Positions 1 through 7,696 of a DNA stretch of 48,595 bases are shown in pieces; the first letter of the stretch is position 1; every line of letters starts with the position of its first letter. The DNA is from Oscillospiraceae bacterium (GTDB lineage Bacteria > Bacillota > Clostridia > Saccharofermentanales > Saccharofermentanaceae). The notes under the pieces are model-generated. The model saw nothing but the letters and a program-made list of their open reading frames with translations, searched no databases and had not been told where the DNA came from. The DNA is taken from contig CACWXL010000023.1 in NCBI GenBank assembly GCA_902764825.1, positions 1 through 48,595 on the forward strand, read 5' to 3'. A program made the translations under genes and the position numbers.

Positions 1-311
1 GCACCATCGAGTACACGGAGTGAACGCTCAACTTCTACTGTGAAGTCAACGTGGCCGGGAGTGTCGATGATGTTGATTCTGTGGCCCTTCCAGGGAGCTG
101 TTGTAGCTGCGGAGGTAATCGTGATACCTCTCTCCTGCTCCTGAACCATCCAGTCCATGGTAGCAGCACCTTCGTGAACCTCACCCATCTTACGGTTAAC
201 GCCGGAGTAATAAAGAATTCTCTCGGTAGTTGTTGTCTTACCGGCGTCGATGTGAGCCATAATACCGATGTTTCTGGTCTTCTCAAGCGGGTATGCTCTT
301 GTTGTAGCCAT
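1..311 (-). CDS. fusA: Elongation factor G, N-terminal part (runs off window)
   Basis: Translation GTPase that drives ribosomal translocation and, with RRF, ribosome recycling in the cytoplasm. Only the first 103 codons are inside the window. Visible are the G1 P-loop [10 protein letters not shown], the switch I region with RGIT, and the G3 motif DTPGH followed by VDFT, all diagnostic of EF-G. The ATG at 309-311 is preceded by AAAGGA. It is the third gene of an rpsL-rpsG-fusA (str-type) operon on the minus strand, 29 nt downstream of rpsG. Identification is secure; the rest of the gene lies left of position 1. Confidence 0.97.
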   Translation of the reverse strand, partial: MATTRAYPLEKTRNIGIMAHIDAGKTTTTERILYYSGVNRKMGEVHEGAATMDWMVQEQERGITITSAATTAPWKGHRINIIDTPGHVDFTVEVERSLRVLDG

Positions 312-340
312 TAGTATTAATGTCCTTTCTTAACCGGTGA

Positions 341-811
341 TTAACGATTGAAATGCGCGAAAGCCTTGTTAGCCTCAGCCATTCTGTGCATCTCTTCTTT
401 TCTCTTGAATGCTCCGCCTGTCTCGTTTGCTGCATCCATAAGCTCAGCAGCGAGGCGCTCCTTCATGGTGCGCTCGGATCTGTTTCTCGAGTACTGAACG
501 ATCCAGCGAAGACCTAATGTCTGTCTTCTCTCAGGCTTAACATCCATAGGGATCTGATAGTTAGCACCACCAACACGGCGTGCTTTGCACTCGAGGGTGG
601 GCATTACGTTAGCAAGAGCCTTTCTGAATACTTCGAGGGGCTCTTCATTTGTGCGCTCTTTGATGATATCGAAGGCGCCGTATGTGATTTTCTGAGCTAC
701 GCCCTTCTTACCGTCAAGCATGATGTTGTTGATAAGCTTACTTACTACAACGTCATTGTAGACCGGATCCGGAAGAACGGTTCTCTTTGGGGTATTGCCT
801 TTTCTTGGCAC
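341..811 (-). CDS. rpsG: 30S ribosomal protein S7
   Basis: Primary 16S rRNA 3'-domain binding protein that nucleates assembly of the 30S head and lines the E-site. The 156-residue product has the usual S7 length and family sequence: an N-terminal PRKG start, the DPVYND segment, [25 protein letters not shown] in the middle, and the [14 protein letters not shown] helix. The start is a GTG, chosen because GGAGGG lies 7 nt upstream and the protein then begins with the canonical MPRKG. It sits between rpsL and fusA. In enterobacteria S7 represses translation from the rpsL-rpsG gap; here that gap (812-986) is 175 nt and holds a GCGTAA/TTACGC stem, but a regulatory role is only inference. Confidence 0.98.
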   Translation of the reverse strand: MPRKGNTPKRTVLPDPVYNDVVVSKLINNIMLDGKKGVAQKITYGAFDIIKERTNEEPLEVFRKALANVMPTLECKARRVGGANYQIPMDVKPERRQTLGLRWIVQYSRNRSERTMKERLAAELMDAANETGGAFKRKEEMHRMAEANKAFAHFNR

Positions 812-986
812 TTTGCTTCCCTCCTAACATGATTATTAAAGTTTTACTGTCTAAAACTTGAAACCATAGGTACTCACGTTTCAGTTGTTCTTGTGGACCG
901 TGTTAAGTGTCTCAGTCAGGCAATGTCCATATATGAACAATGTACTGATCACTTATGTCCAACCCCTGCGTAAATCTTACGCGGGA

Positions 987-1415
987 TTACTTCTTAACCT
1001 TAGCAGCCTTCGGCTTCTTAGCGCCGTACTTAGATCTGCCCTGCTGACGATCAGCAACGCCGGCTGTATCAAGTGTGCCTCTTACGATGTGATAACGTAC
1101 ACCAGGGAGGTCCTTAACACGTCCGCCTCTGATAAGTACAACAGAGTGCTCCTGAAGGTTGTGTCCGATTCCCGGAATATAAGCAGTAACCTCGTAGCCA
1201 TTTGTAAGACGGACTCTTGCTACCTTACGAAGAGCTGAATTAGGCTTCTTAGGTGTAGTTGTCTTAACAACTGTGCAAACGCCGCGCTTTTGAGGCGAAT
1301 CAAGATTTGTCTGCTTATTTCTGATGGTATTCATCGAGAACTGAAGCGCCGGGGAAGCAGACTTGAATGTCTTGGACTGTCTGCCGGACTTAACCAATTG
1401 ATTGAACGTTGGCAT
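987..1415 (-). CDS. rpsL: 30S ribosomal protein S12
   Basis: Decoding-centre ribosomal protein; streptomycin resistance target. The 142-residue product contains PNSALRK, the KDLPGVRYH loop that carries the methylthiolated Asp in many bacteria, and a basic C-terminus. Between the N-terminal helix and PQKRGVCT there is an extra stretch (about residues 25-45) typical of some Clostridia. The start at 1413-1415 is chosen over a longer frame because AAAGGAG lies 7 nt upstream and the protein then begins MPTFNQLV. It is the first gene of the operon, behind the promoter at 1482-1510. Confidence 0.97.
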   Translation of the reverse strand: MPTFNQLVKSGRQSKTFKSASPALQFSMNTIRNKQTNLDSPQKRGVCTVVKTTTPKKPNSALRKVARVRLTNGYEVTAYIPGIGHNLQEHSVVLIRGGRVKDLPGVRYHIVRGTLDTAGVADRQQGRSKYGAKKPKAAKVKK

Positions 1416-1481
1416 CAATACATCTCCTTTCTTTATTTTTACGCGCAAATATGAGCACAAAGTCCCCTTTGCGAGCAATTA

Positions 1482-1510
1482 AGTATACACCCGCATATTT
1501 TGAATGTAAA
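1482..1510 (-). promoter_or_regulatory. Sigma-A promoter of rpsL-rpsG-fusA
   Basis: On the minus strand TTTACA (1510-1505), a 17-nt spacer, then TATACT (1487-1482). The start site would be near 1475, giving a leader of about 60 nt before rpsL. It is divergent from the decarboxylase promoter at 1620-1648. Confidence 0.75.
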
Positions 1511-1619
1511 CTGCCAATTTTCAGGGTTCTGCAGCTCACTTTGCCGTCCCTTTTTCGAGGGGTTCGAAAATAATACCAAAAAAGCATAAAAAAATGACTG
1601 TTAAACCCAAAATTTCTTA

Positions 1620-1648
1620 TTCACTTATTTGGGCAAACCCTATATACT
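1620..1648 (+). promoter_or_regulatory. Probable promoter of the sodium-pump decarboxylase operon
   Basis: TTCACT (1620-1625; 4 of 6 to the -35 consensus), 17-nt spacer, TATACT (1643-1648). It would give a short leader of about 30 nt before the AAGGAG ribosome site at 1672-1677. No competing better pair was seen between 1511 and 1687. Confidence 0.5.
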
Positions 1649-1687
1649 TACTAAGGTTATTTTTTAATTACAAGGAGTGTGACTTCA

Positions 1688-3073
1688 ATGAAAGTAAAAA
1701 TCACAGAAACCGTGCTGCGTGACTCACAGCAGTCGCTCATCGCAACACGTATGCCGTTCTCCGATTTCGAGGGCATCCTTGAGACTTTGGACAACGCCGG
1801 CTACTACTCACTCGAGTGCTGGGGCGGCGCTACATTCGACTCATGCCTCAGATATCTGGACGAGGATCCGTGGGAGAGACTTAGAAAGATCAAGGCTGTC
1901 TGCAAGAAGACTCCCCTTCAGATGCTCATCCGCGGTCAGAACATCTTAGGCTACAAGCACTATCCCGATGACGTCGTAAGACTCTTCTGCCGCAAGGCTG
2001 CAGAGAACGGTATGGATATCTTCCGTATCTTCGACGCCCTCAATGATTTCAGAAACATTGAAGTCTGCATTGACGAGGTAAAGAAGTGCGGCAAGCATGC
2101 ACAGGGCTGCATCTGCTACACAACTTCACCTGTACATACAATCGAGAAGTACGTTGAAATGTGCAAGGAACTTGAGCGCATGGGCGTTGACTCCATCGCT
2201 ATCAAGGACATGGCAGGCATCTGCTCACCTAAGGAAGCTTATGATCTCATCAAGGCTATCAAGGGCGCAAACATCAAAGTACCTCTCTTCTTCCACACAC
2301 ACCACACAACAGGCATGGGTCCTATGACTCTCCTTAAGGCTGTTGAAGCAGGTGTTGACGGAATCGACTGCGCTATCTCCACAATGGCAGGCGGCACATC
2401 ACAGCCCGCTACTGAGACAATGGCTTACACACTTAAGCAGTTCGGCTATGACTCGGGTCTTGATATGGACAAGCTCAAGGAGATCGCTGATTACTTCGTA
2501 CCCGTAAGAAAGAAGTTCCTTGACAACGGCACTCTCAATCCTACAGTCATGGGCATCAAGGCTGACATCCTCAAGTATCAGGTTCCGGGCGGAATGCTCT
2601 CCAACATGATCGCTAACCTCAAGGATATGCACGCTCTCGATAAGTTCGACGAAGCACTTGCCGAGATCCCTGCAGTACGTAAGGACATGGGTTATCCCCC
2701 GCTCGTTACACCTCTGTCCCAGATGGTCGGTAACCAGGCAGTCCAGAACGTTCTCTTAGGCGAGAGATATAAGAACATCTCCAAGGAGATCAAGGCTTAC
2801 CTCAGAGGCGAGTACGGCAGAGCACCGGGCGAAGTCAACCAGGAACTCATCGACAGATGCTGGAAGCCTGAAGAACTCGTTAAGGGCAGATATGCTGATT
2901 CATTAGAGCCCGCTTTCGAGAAGACAAAGAAGGAACTTGGCGACAAGGCAAGATCCGACGAGGACGTCCTCTCCTACATCGCTTTCCCTCAGGTTGCAGA
3001 GAAGTTCTTCGCTGCACGTGAAGAGAAAGAATCCAACACAGTTAACTACACCATCGAGAAGAAGGAGGATTGA
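1688..3073 (+). CDS. oadA: Oxaloacetate decarboxylase alpha subunit (carboxyltransferase, no biotin domain)
   Basis: Carboxyltransferase that moves CO2 from oxaloacetate to a biotin carrier, first step of the Na+-pumping decarboxylase. The 461-residue protein is a DRE-TIM/pyruvate-carboxylase-type barrel: TVLRDSQQSL with the metal-ligand Asp12, AIKDMAG with the carbamylated-Lys position 173, and the HTHH metal ligands at 203-206. It stops where the classic alpha subunit would continue into a biotinyl domain; that domain is encoded separately two genes on. The ATG at 1688 is chosen over an in-frame GTG at 1679 because AAGGAG (1672-1677) is 10 nt from the ATG but only 1 nt from the GTG. The stop is 2 nt before the gamma gene. 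A pyruvate carboxylase B-type role is a weaker alternative. Confidence 0.9.
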   Translation: MKVKITETVLRDSQQSLIATRMPFSDFEGILETLDNAGYYSLECWGGATFDSCLRYLDEDPWERLRKIKAVCKKTPLQMLIRGQNILGYKHYPDDVVRLFCRKAAENGMDIFRIFDALNDFRNIEVCIDEVKKCGKHAQGCICYTTSPVHTIEKYVEMCKELERMGVDSIAIKDMAGICSPKEAYDLIKAIKGANIKVPLFFHTHHTTGMGPMTLLKAVEAGVDGIDCAISTMAGGTSQPATETMAYTLKQFGYDSGLDMDKLKEIADYFVPVRKKFLDNGTLNPTVMGIKADILKYQVPGGMLSNMIANLKDMHALDKFDEALAEIPAVRKDMGYPPLVTPLSQMVGNQAVQNVLLGERYKNISKEIKAYLRGEYGRAPGEVNQELIDRCWKPEELVKGRYADSLEPAFEKTKKELGDKARSDEDVLSYIAFPQVAEKFFAAREEKESNTVNYTIEKKED

Positions 3074-3075
3074 TT

Positions 3076-3453
3076 ATGAATCCTGTTATTCAGTTGGCTG
3101 TAGAGCGCGGTTCACACCTCACCATCGGTGAGATGATGATGAACGCCGGCATCGTTATCCTCGTGGTATTCGGTGTGCTCTTCCTGATGTACATCCTGAT
3201 CTCTCTTTCAGGAAAGATCATCCAGGGCATCACAAAGCTCGGCACTAAGGAAGAACCCGCAAAGGCAGCTCCTGCCGCTGCAGCACCCGCTGCTCCTGCA
3301 GCTTCCGAAGAGGTATTCTCTTCCGGATCATTGAAGCTTAAGAACTGTGATGAGAAGACCGCTGCCATGATCATGGCAATCGTCGCTGATGACTCCGGAA
3401 TCCCGCTCGAAGAGCTCGTATTCAAGTCAATCAAGTTGGTCGAAAAAGATTAA
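3076..3453 (+). CDS. Na+-pump decarboxylase gamma chain (OadG family)
   Basis: Small membrane subunit that tethers the alpha/biotin module to the beta sodium channel. 125 residues: a short N-terminus, one transmembrane helix at about 22-45, a Lys-Pro-Ala linker rich in PA repeats (about 55-75), and a C-terminal globular piece beginning near SGSLKLKNCDEKTAAMIMA, as in OAD_gamma proteins. The ATG at 3076 is chosen over an in-frame TTG at 3070 because GAAGGAGG at 3061-3068 is correctly spaced from it. It sits between alpha and biotin carrier genes, with 2-nt and 12-nt gaps, so the four genes are surely co-transcribed. Confidence 0.85.
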   Translation: MNPVIQLAVERGSHLTIGEMMMNAGIVILVVFGVLFLMYILISLSGKIIQGITKLGTKEEPAKAAPAAAAPAAPAASEEVFSSGSLKLKNCDEKTAAMIMAIVADDSGIPLEELVFKSIKLVEKD

Positions 3454-3465
3454 AGGAGAACATCC

Positions 3466-3861
3466 ATGATTTATAACGTAACTATCAACGATAAAGTTTA
3501 TGAGGTAGAAGTCGAGAAAGGCAAGGCCAATCTCATCAAGACAACTGCTGTAGTTGCTGCTGCACCCGCAGCTGCTCCCGCTCCTGCTGCCGCACCCGCT
3601 GCTGCTCCGGCACCCGCCGCTGCACCCGCTGCCGCTGCTGCCGCAGGCACAACACCTGTTAACTCACCTATGCCCGGTACGATCCTTGACGTTAAGGTCG
3701 CTGTCGGTCAGGCAGTTAAGGAAGGCGAGCTCGTTTGCATCCTCGAAGCTATGAAGATGGAGAACGAGATCTATGCACCTTGCTCCGGTTCAGTTGCTCA
3801 GGTTCTCGTAACAAAGGGCGCATCTGTTGACACAGGCACACCTTTGGTAACGATTTCTTGA
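3466..3861 (+). CDS. Biotin carboxyl carrier protein of the decarboxylase
   Basis: Carries CO2 on biotin from the alpha carboxyltransferase to the membrane beta subunit. 131 residues: an N-terminal strand-rich segment (1-27), a very long Ala/Pro linker (about residues 28-62, almost only A and P), then a biotinyl-lipoyl domain with the canonical EAMKMEN biotinylation motif (Lys near residue 97) after a PMPG hinge. AAGGAG lies 7 nt before the ATG. Glutaconyl-CoA and methylmalonyl-CoA decarboxylases use a similar free carrier, but the alpha subunit here is of the oxaloacetate type. Confidence 0.92.
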   Translation: MIYNVTINDKVYEVEVEKGKANLIKTTAVVAAAPAAAPAPAAAPAAAPAPAAAPAAAAAAGTTPVNSPMPGTILDVKVAVGQAVKEGELVCILEAMKMENEIYAPCSGSVAQVLVTKGASVDTGTPLVTIS

Positions 3862-3878
3862 TCAGGGGGTAGCAGGTA

Positions 3879-5075
3879 ATGTTAGAAGTATTAAAAAATC
3901 TGTGGGAGACCTCAGGTATTGCCACGATGTCGTGGCAGCAGGGCGTGATGATCCTCGTCTCGTTCATCCTGTTCTATCTCGCAATCAAGAAGCAGTATGA
4001 GCCTTTGCTCTTGCTCCCTATCGCATTCGGTATGCTCCTTACAAACCTCCCCTGGCCCGGCGGCGGAATCTTCCACCCCGAGTGGTTCCAGGGCGACATC
4101 AACTGGACAGCATTAGGCGGCGGATATCATGATCCCGCTACCGGTGCGCACATCGATCCGGGTCTTTTCGACTTCCTGTACATCGGCGTTAAGATGGATA
4201 TCTTCCCCTGCCTCATCTTCATGGCAGTAGGCGCTATGACAGACTTCGGACCCCTGATCTCCAGACCTTCATCCTTCTTCATGGGTGCTGGCGCTCAGTT
4301 CGGTATCTCATTCGCATTCGTAGTAGCTTGTCTCCTTGGATTCGATCCTCAGGGCGCTGCTTCCATCGGTATCATCGGCGGTGCTGACGGCCCGACAGCT
4401 ATCTACCTCACATCAAAGCTCGCACCTGAGCTCCTCGGCGCCATCGCTATCGCAGCATATTCATACATGGCCCTGATTCCTATGATCCAGCCGCCTATCA
4501 TGAAGCTTCTTACAACAAAGAAGATGCGCCAGGTAAAAATGGAGCAGACAAGACCTGTCTCCAAGGCAGAAAAGATCTGCTTCCCTATCATCGTAACTGT
4601 TGTCTGCGTTCTCATCCTTCCTTCCGTTGCACCTCTTCTGGGCTGCCTCATGCTTGGTAACCTCTTCAGAGAATCCGGTGTTACAGAGCGTCTTTCCGAC
4701 ACAGCACAGAACGCAATGTGCAACATCGTAACGATCTTCCTCGGAACATCCGTTGGTGCCACAGCAGTCGGCGCTAACTTCCTCAAGCTCGAGACAGTTA
4801 AGATCATCATCATCGGCCTTTGCGCTTTCGCCTTCGCTACAGTCGGCGGACTCCTCATCGGTATCGTTATGTACTTCCTGTCCGGCAAGAAGATCAATCC
4901 GCTCATCGGCGCAGCAGGCGTTTCCGCAGTTCCTATGGCAGCACGTGTTGCTTCCAAGGTCGGCCAGAAGGAGAACCCTTCCAACTTCCTGCTCATGCAT
5001 GCCATGGGTCCGAACGTTGCAGGCGTTATCGGTTCAGCAGTTGCTGCAGGTATCCTGCTCACACTCTTCGGCTGA
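3879..5075 (+). CDS. oadB: Na+-transporting decarboxylase beta subunit
   Basis: Integral membrane subunit that decarboxylates carboxybiotin and exports Na+. 398 residues with about nine hydrophobic helices and the family hallmark GGADGPTAIYLTSKLAP near residues 170-186, containing the Asp implicated in Na+ binding. The N-terminus carries the usual loop GILLTNLPWPGGG-like segment (LLTNLPWPGG near 50). The start ATG follows the biotin-carrier stop by 17 nt. It ends the operon, followed by a terminator. The set gamma-BCCP-beta with alpha should convert oxaloacetate decarboxylation into a sodium motive force. Confidence 0.93.
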   Translation: MLEVLKNLWETSGIATMSWQQGVMILVSFILFYLAIKKQYEPLLLLPIAFGMLLTNLPWPGGGIFHPEWFQGDINWTALGGGYHDPATGAHIDPGLFDFLYIGVKMDIFPCLIFMAVGAMTDFGPLISRPSSFFMGAGAQFGISFAFVVACLLGFDPQGAASIGIIGGADGPTAIYLTSKLAPELLGAIAIAAYSYMALIPMIQPPIMKLLTTKKMRQVKMEQTRPVSKAEKICFPIIVTVVCVLILPSVAPLLGCLMLGNLFRESGVTERLSDTAQNAMCNIVTIFLGTSVGATAVGANFLKLETVKIIIIGLCAFAFATVGGLLIGIVMYFLSGKKINPLIGAAGVSAVPMAARVASKVGQKENPSNFLLMHAMGPNVAGVIGSAVAAGILLTLFG

Positions 5076-5111
5076 TAAAGCCAACTTAAGAGTTGTAATT
5101 AAATAACCTAT

Positions 5112-5142
5112 AGAGGCTGTCCAATGCGGGCAGCCTCTTTTA
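5112..5142 (+). terminator. Rho-independent terminator of the decarboxylase operon
   Basis: Stem AGAGGCTG (5112-5119) / CAGCCTCT (5131-5138) with an 11-nt loop followed by TTTT. It lies 37 nt after the beta-subunit stop. Confidence 0.85.
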
Positions 5143-5240
5143 GTTGTATGGCGACTTCTTTTCGCAATGTTGATGTAGTATTTTATTTGTTTTATCTTTA
5201 ACCTGATATGAGGCCGTTTTTGCGCTTTTTGGCTTGCCCG

Positions 5241-5286
5241 GCTTTGTCGTATTTTGTCGGATTTGTTTACACAAAAACGACAAAGC
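5241..5286. repeat. Perfect 10-bp inverted repeat upstream of the small gene
   Basis: GCTTTGTCGT (5241-5250) and its exact complement ACGACAAAGC (5277-5286), 26 nt apart, with a further TTTTGTCG copy between them. A TATAAT follows at 5294-5299. This could be an operator or a transcribed hairpin; see findings. Confidence 0.6.
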
Positions 5287-5305
5287 AAGGGGCTATAATC
5301 GCGGC

Positions 5306-5698
5306 ATGGAGATCATTGATAAATACATTTCAAGAGAATATCTTGCACTTAAGATCAATTACTGCCGCCGCCTTCTTGATCAGCTGCCGAAGGTTAAGAT
5401 CCATGAACGCATGGTGGACAGAACGCTGAGAAAGAGGCTCATCGTTGGTATGCAAAGATACAGTCCGGATTCCCAAGTCGGAATAGATCTGTATGCAAAA
5501 ATGGAATTAAGAGAAGATATTGAAAGAGAGCTTGCTGTCTATGAAGCGATGTGGAACTTATATTTCAGAGAATCAATTCCGGAAATCGAACCAATGAAAA
5601 TTGTCAGAACGCTTTATACCGGTTCAAATACACCTGTCATCATGAATAAAGACTATTTCGTTTTTCGCCCTCTTCAAAGCACCACCGCAAGCCTGTGA
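5306..5698 (+). CDS. Hypothetical protein, 130 residues
   Basis: I do not recognise the family. The product is soluble, charged and mainly helical (YLALKINYCRRLLDQLP near the N-terminus, an acidic helix LREDIERELAVYEAMW around 70-90), with a C-terminal segment TGSNTPVIMNKDYF. It ends abruptly, so it may be the N-terminal part of a longer ancestral protein. The ATG at 5306 is chosen because the in-frame extension upstream would overlap the inverted repeat and TATAAT; an AAGG-GG stretch 13 nt upstream is a weak ribosome site. The TATAAT at 5294-5299 lies so close that the message may be nearly leaderless, or that TATAAT is not the real promoter. It faces the flotillin gene tail to tail. Confidence 0.6.
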   Translation: MEIIDKYISREYLALKINYCRRLLDQLPKVKIHERMVDRTLRKRLIVGMQRYSPDSQVGIDLYAKMELREDIERELAVYEAMWNLYFRESIPEIEPMKIVRTLYTGSNTPVIMNKDYFVFRPLQSTTASL

Positions 5699-5717
5699 TC
5701 ACCCCAAATAAGTGAAA

Positions 5718-5746
5718 CCCCTCCGGAAGGGAATCTTCCGAAGGGG
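5718..5746. terminator. Hairpin between convergent genes
   Basis: CCCCTCCGGAAG (5718-5729) pairs with CTTCCGAAGGGG (5735-5746) with one mismatch and a 5-nt loop. It sits 20 nt after the small plus-strand gene and 47 nt after the minus-strand flotillin gene. Flanking T runs are weak on both strands, so it is probably a shared bidirectional terminator. Confidence 0.6.
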
Positions 5747-5792
5747 CGGTATGTATAGGTTTTGTTAATCAGTTCACAGCTTAAAGCCGGGC

Positions 5793-7387
5793 TTATGTCG
5801 TCGGCGTTGTGGGTGCAGCAGGTGCTGCAGGAGCGCCGCTTACTGACTCTGCTTCACCGGTTGAGACGTTCAGTGTCTGGACATTCTCAAGACCGGAAAC
5901 TGTGATGTTCTTGTTGACCTTAGCGTCATAAGTATTGGCTCTCATGATCTCTCTGATGTCGATTCCCGTTGTTTCCTTAACAGACTCGATTGTCTGTGCA
6001 AGGACGGAAGGAACATAGGATCCCATTGAGCTTACGCCTGTACCGTCTGCGCTGTTGCCTGAATCGATGATCGTAACCTTGTCGATCGTGGACAGAGGCT
6101 TTGCGATCTCAGCTGCCATCTCAGGAAGTGCCTTAACGATCATTTCCATCATAGCTGCCTGACCGTACTTCTTCATGGCTTCAGCCTTCTTCTCGAGTGC
6201 CTCAGCCTCAGCTAAACCCTTAGCTGCGATAGCTGCAGCCTCAGCTTCACCGACCTTACGGATACCTTCAGCTTCCTGAGCCTTGGCATAGAGATCTGCC
6301 TCAGCCTGTACCTTACGTGCTTCAGCCTGCTTCTCGAGTTCGAACTTCTCAGCTTCTGCCTTTCTCTGTCTCTCATAGAGAGATGCGTCTGCAGCCTGCT
6401 GTTTAGCGAACTTCTCGGCTTCTGCCTTCTTCTTGACTTCAGCGTCGAGGGCCTGCTCTTTAACTTCAGCTTCTTTCCTCTTGAGGTCGACTTCCTTCTC
6501 CTGACGTGCGATGTCGGCGTTGGTCTTTGTGACCTCGATGGTCTTTCTCTGATTCTCTTTCTGAATCTCGTAAGCTGCGTCAGCCTCAGCCTGCTTGGAG
6601 TCTTCGACTGTCTTGAGCTCTGCTCTCTTGATAGCGAGTTCGTTCTGCTTTACGGCGATCTCAGTATCTGCTGCGACCTTAGCGTCGTTAGCTTCCTTCT
6701 GAGCCTGTGCCTGAGCGATAGCTACGTCTCTGTCTGCCTGAGCCTTAGCGATGGAAGCATCCTTCTGGATCTTAGCCATGTTGTCCTGACCCAAAGCGTT
6801 GATGAGATCCTTCTCATCCGTTACGTGCTGAACGTTGCAGGAGATGATCTCGATACCGAGACGCTTCATGTCTTCCTGAGCCTTCTGCTGAACCTCGTCA
6901 CCGAACTTCTTTCTGTCGTTGCAGAGTCGTCACCGAACTTCTTTCTGTCGTTGCAGAGATCCTTTAAGGTGATCGTACCGATGATCTCTCTCATGTTACC
7001 CTGGAGGGAATCAACGAGGGAATCTGCTATCTGCTGTTCCTTCATATTGAGGAAGTTCTTCATGGCGAGCTTAACGCCTTCACCTTCGCTCATGACCCTT
7101 ACCTTTGCGACGGCGTCGATGTTTACACCGATGAAGTCTGCTGTAGGTACATAGCCGTCGGTCTTGATGTCGATCGAGATCTGCTTGATCAGGAGCTCGT
7201 CCTTTCTCTCGAAGAAGGGCATCTTGAGGCCTGCTCTACCGATAAGGATCTTAGGGTTCCTGCGGAGACCCGAGATGATGTAGGCCTTGTCCGGCGGTGC
7301 CTTAACATAGCTGCAGATAATGATGATGATCACAATGATCGCAATGATTATTGCTGCAATGATCGGGCCTGTTAAAAATTCTGGCAT
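5793..7387 (-). pseudogene. Flotillin/SPFH-band membrane protein, frameshifted by a 32-bp duplication
   Basis: Flotillin-like scaffold of membrane microdomains. The first frame starts MPEFLTGP at 7387 (AAGGAGG 10 nt upstream), has an Ile-rich membrane segment at about residues 8-27 and an SPFH/band-7 domain (about 30-170). It then shifts into 21 unrelated residues and a stop near 6866. The second frame (5793-6869) carries the long coiled coil with AEAE/KAEAE heptads, QTIESVKETTGIDI near the end and an Ala/Pro tail. The break lies exactly at two 32-bp copies (6895-6926, 6927-6958). Removing one copy joins DRKKFGD to EVQQKAQEDMKRLGIEI and gives a continuous protein of 520 residues, the normal flotillin length. 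Either a true disruption, a reversible switch or an assembly error. Confidence 0.9.
6895..6958. repeat. Perfect 32-bp tandem duplication inside the flotillin gene
   Basis: Two identical head-to-tail 32-bp copies, 6895-6926 and 6927-6958, beginning TCGTCACCGAAC and ending GTTGCAGAG. Because 32 is not a multiple of 3, it shifts the reading frame by two bases. No other copy of the unit was seen in the window. Confidence 0.97.
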
Positions 7388-7409
7388 TTTCTTATCCTCC
7401 TTATTTCTT

Positions 7410-7444
7410 AAAAAACCCCACACCGGATAATCTACGGCACGGGG
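7410..7444 (-). terminator. Attenuator-like hairpin in the flotillin leader
   Basis: On the minus strand CCCCGTGCCG (7444-7435), 9-nt loop, CGGTGTGGGG (7425-7416), then TTTTTT (7415-7410). The ten base pairs include three consecutive G-T wobbles. It lies between the promoter at 7468-7495 and the flotillin start at 7387, and the T run is followed within 10 nt by the ribosome site. Confidence 0.6.
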
Positions 7445-7467
7445 AAGCATTAGATATTGCTAAAGAT

Positions 7468-7495
7468 ATTTTACAATACGGGTACCCCCGGTCAA
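7468..7495 (-). promoter_or_regulatory. Promoter of the flotillin gene
   Basis: TTGACC (7495-7490), 16-nt spacer containing the palindrome GGGTACCC, then TAAAAT (7473-7468) on the minus strand. Leader of about 75 nt, which contains the hairpin at 7410-7444. Confidence 0.6.
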
Positions 7496-7635
7496 GAAAA
7501 ATCGTATTTGGACAAATCCGATTTGTACACTTGAATAATTTGGAATATCCCCGGTTGTGCGGGTTTAATATTTTTCTACAATTTCAAGCCCCAAAAAGTC
7601 TGTGATGCAACTATACAAGGCATCAGAGCGGACCA

Positions 7636-7672
7636 AAAGAAAAGCCCGCCTCTTTCAAACGGAGGTCGGGCT
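7636..7672 (-). terminator. Terminator of the hemolysin-III-family gene
   Basis: Minus strand AGCCCGACCTCC (7672-7661) pairs with GAGGCGGGCT (7652-7643) with a one-base bulge, followed by TTTTCTTTT. It lies 25 nt past the stop. Confidence 0.85.
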
Positions 7673-7696
7673 CATTAATCTTAAATTAATATCAGA

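Noticed and set aside
812..986. S7 translational-repressor site in the rpsL-rpsG gap
   Set aside because: A 6-bp stem is visible, but nothing matches the known enterobacterial S7 site well enough to claim it.
4403..5062. Long minus-strand open frames inside the oadB gene
   Set aside because: They are reverse-frame shadows of a well-supported gene with a full motif set; no ribosome site or family match.
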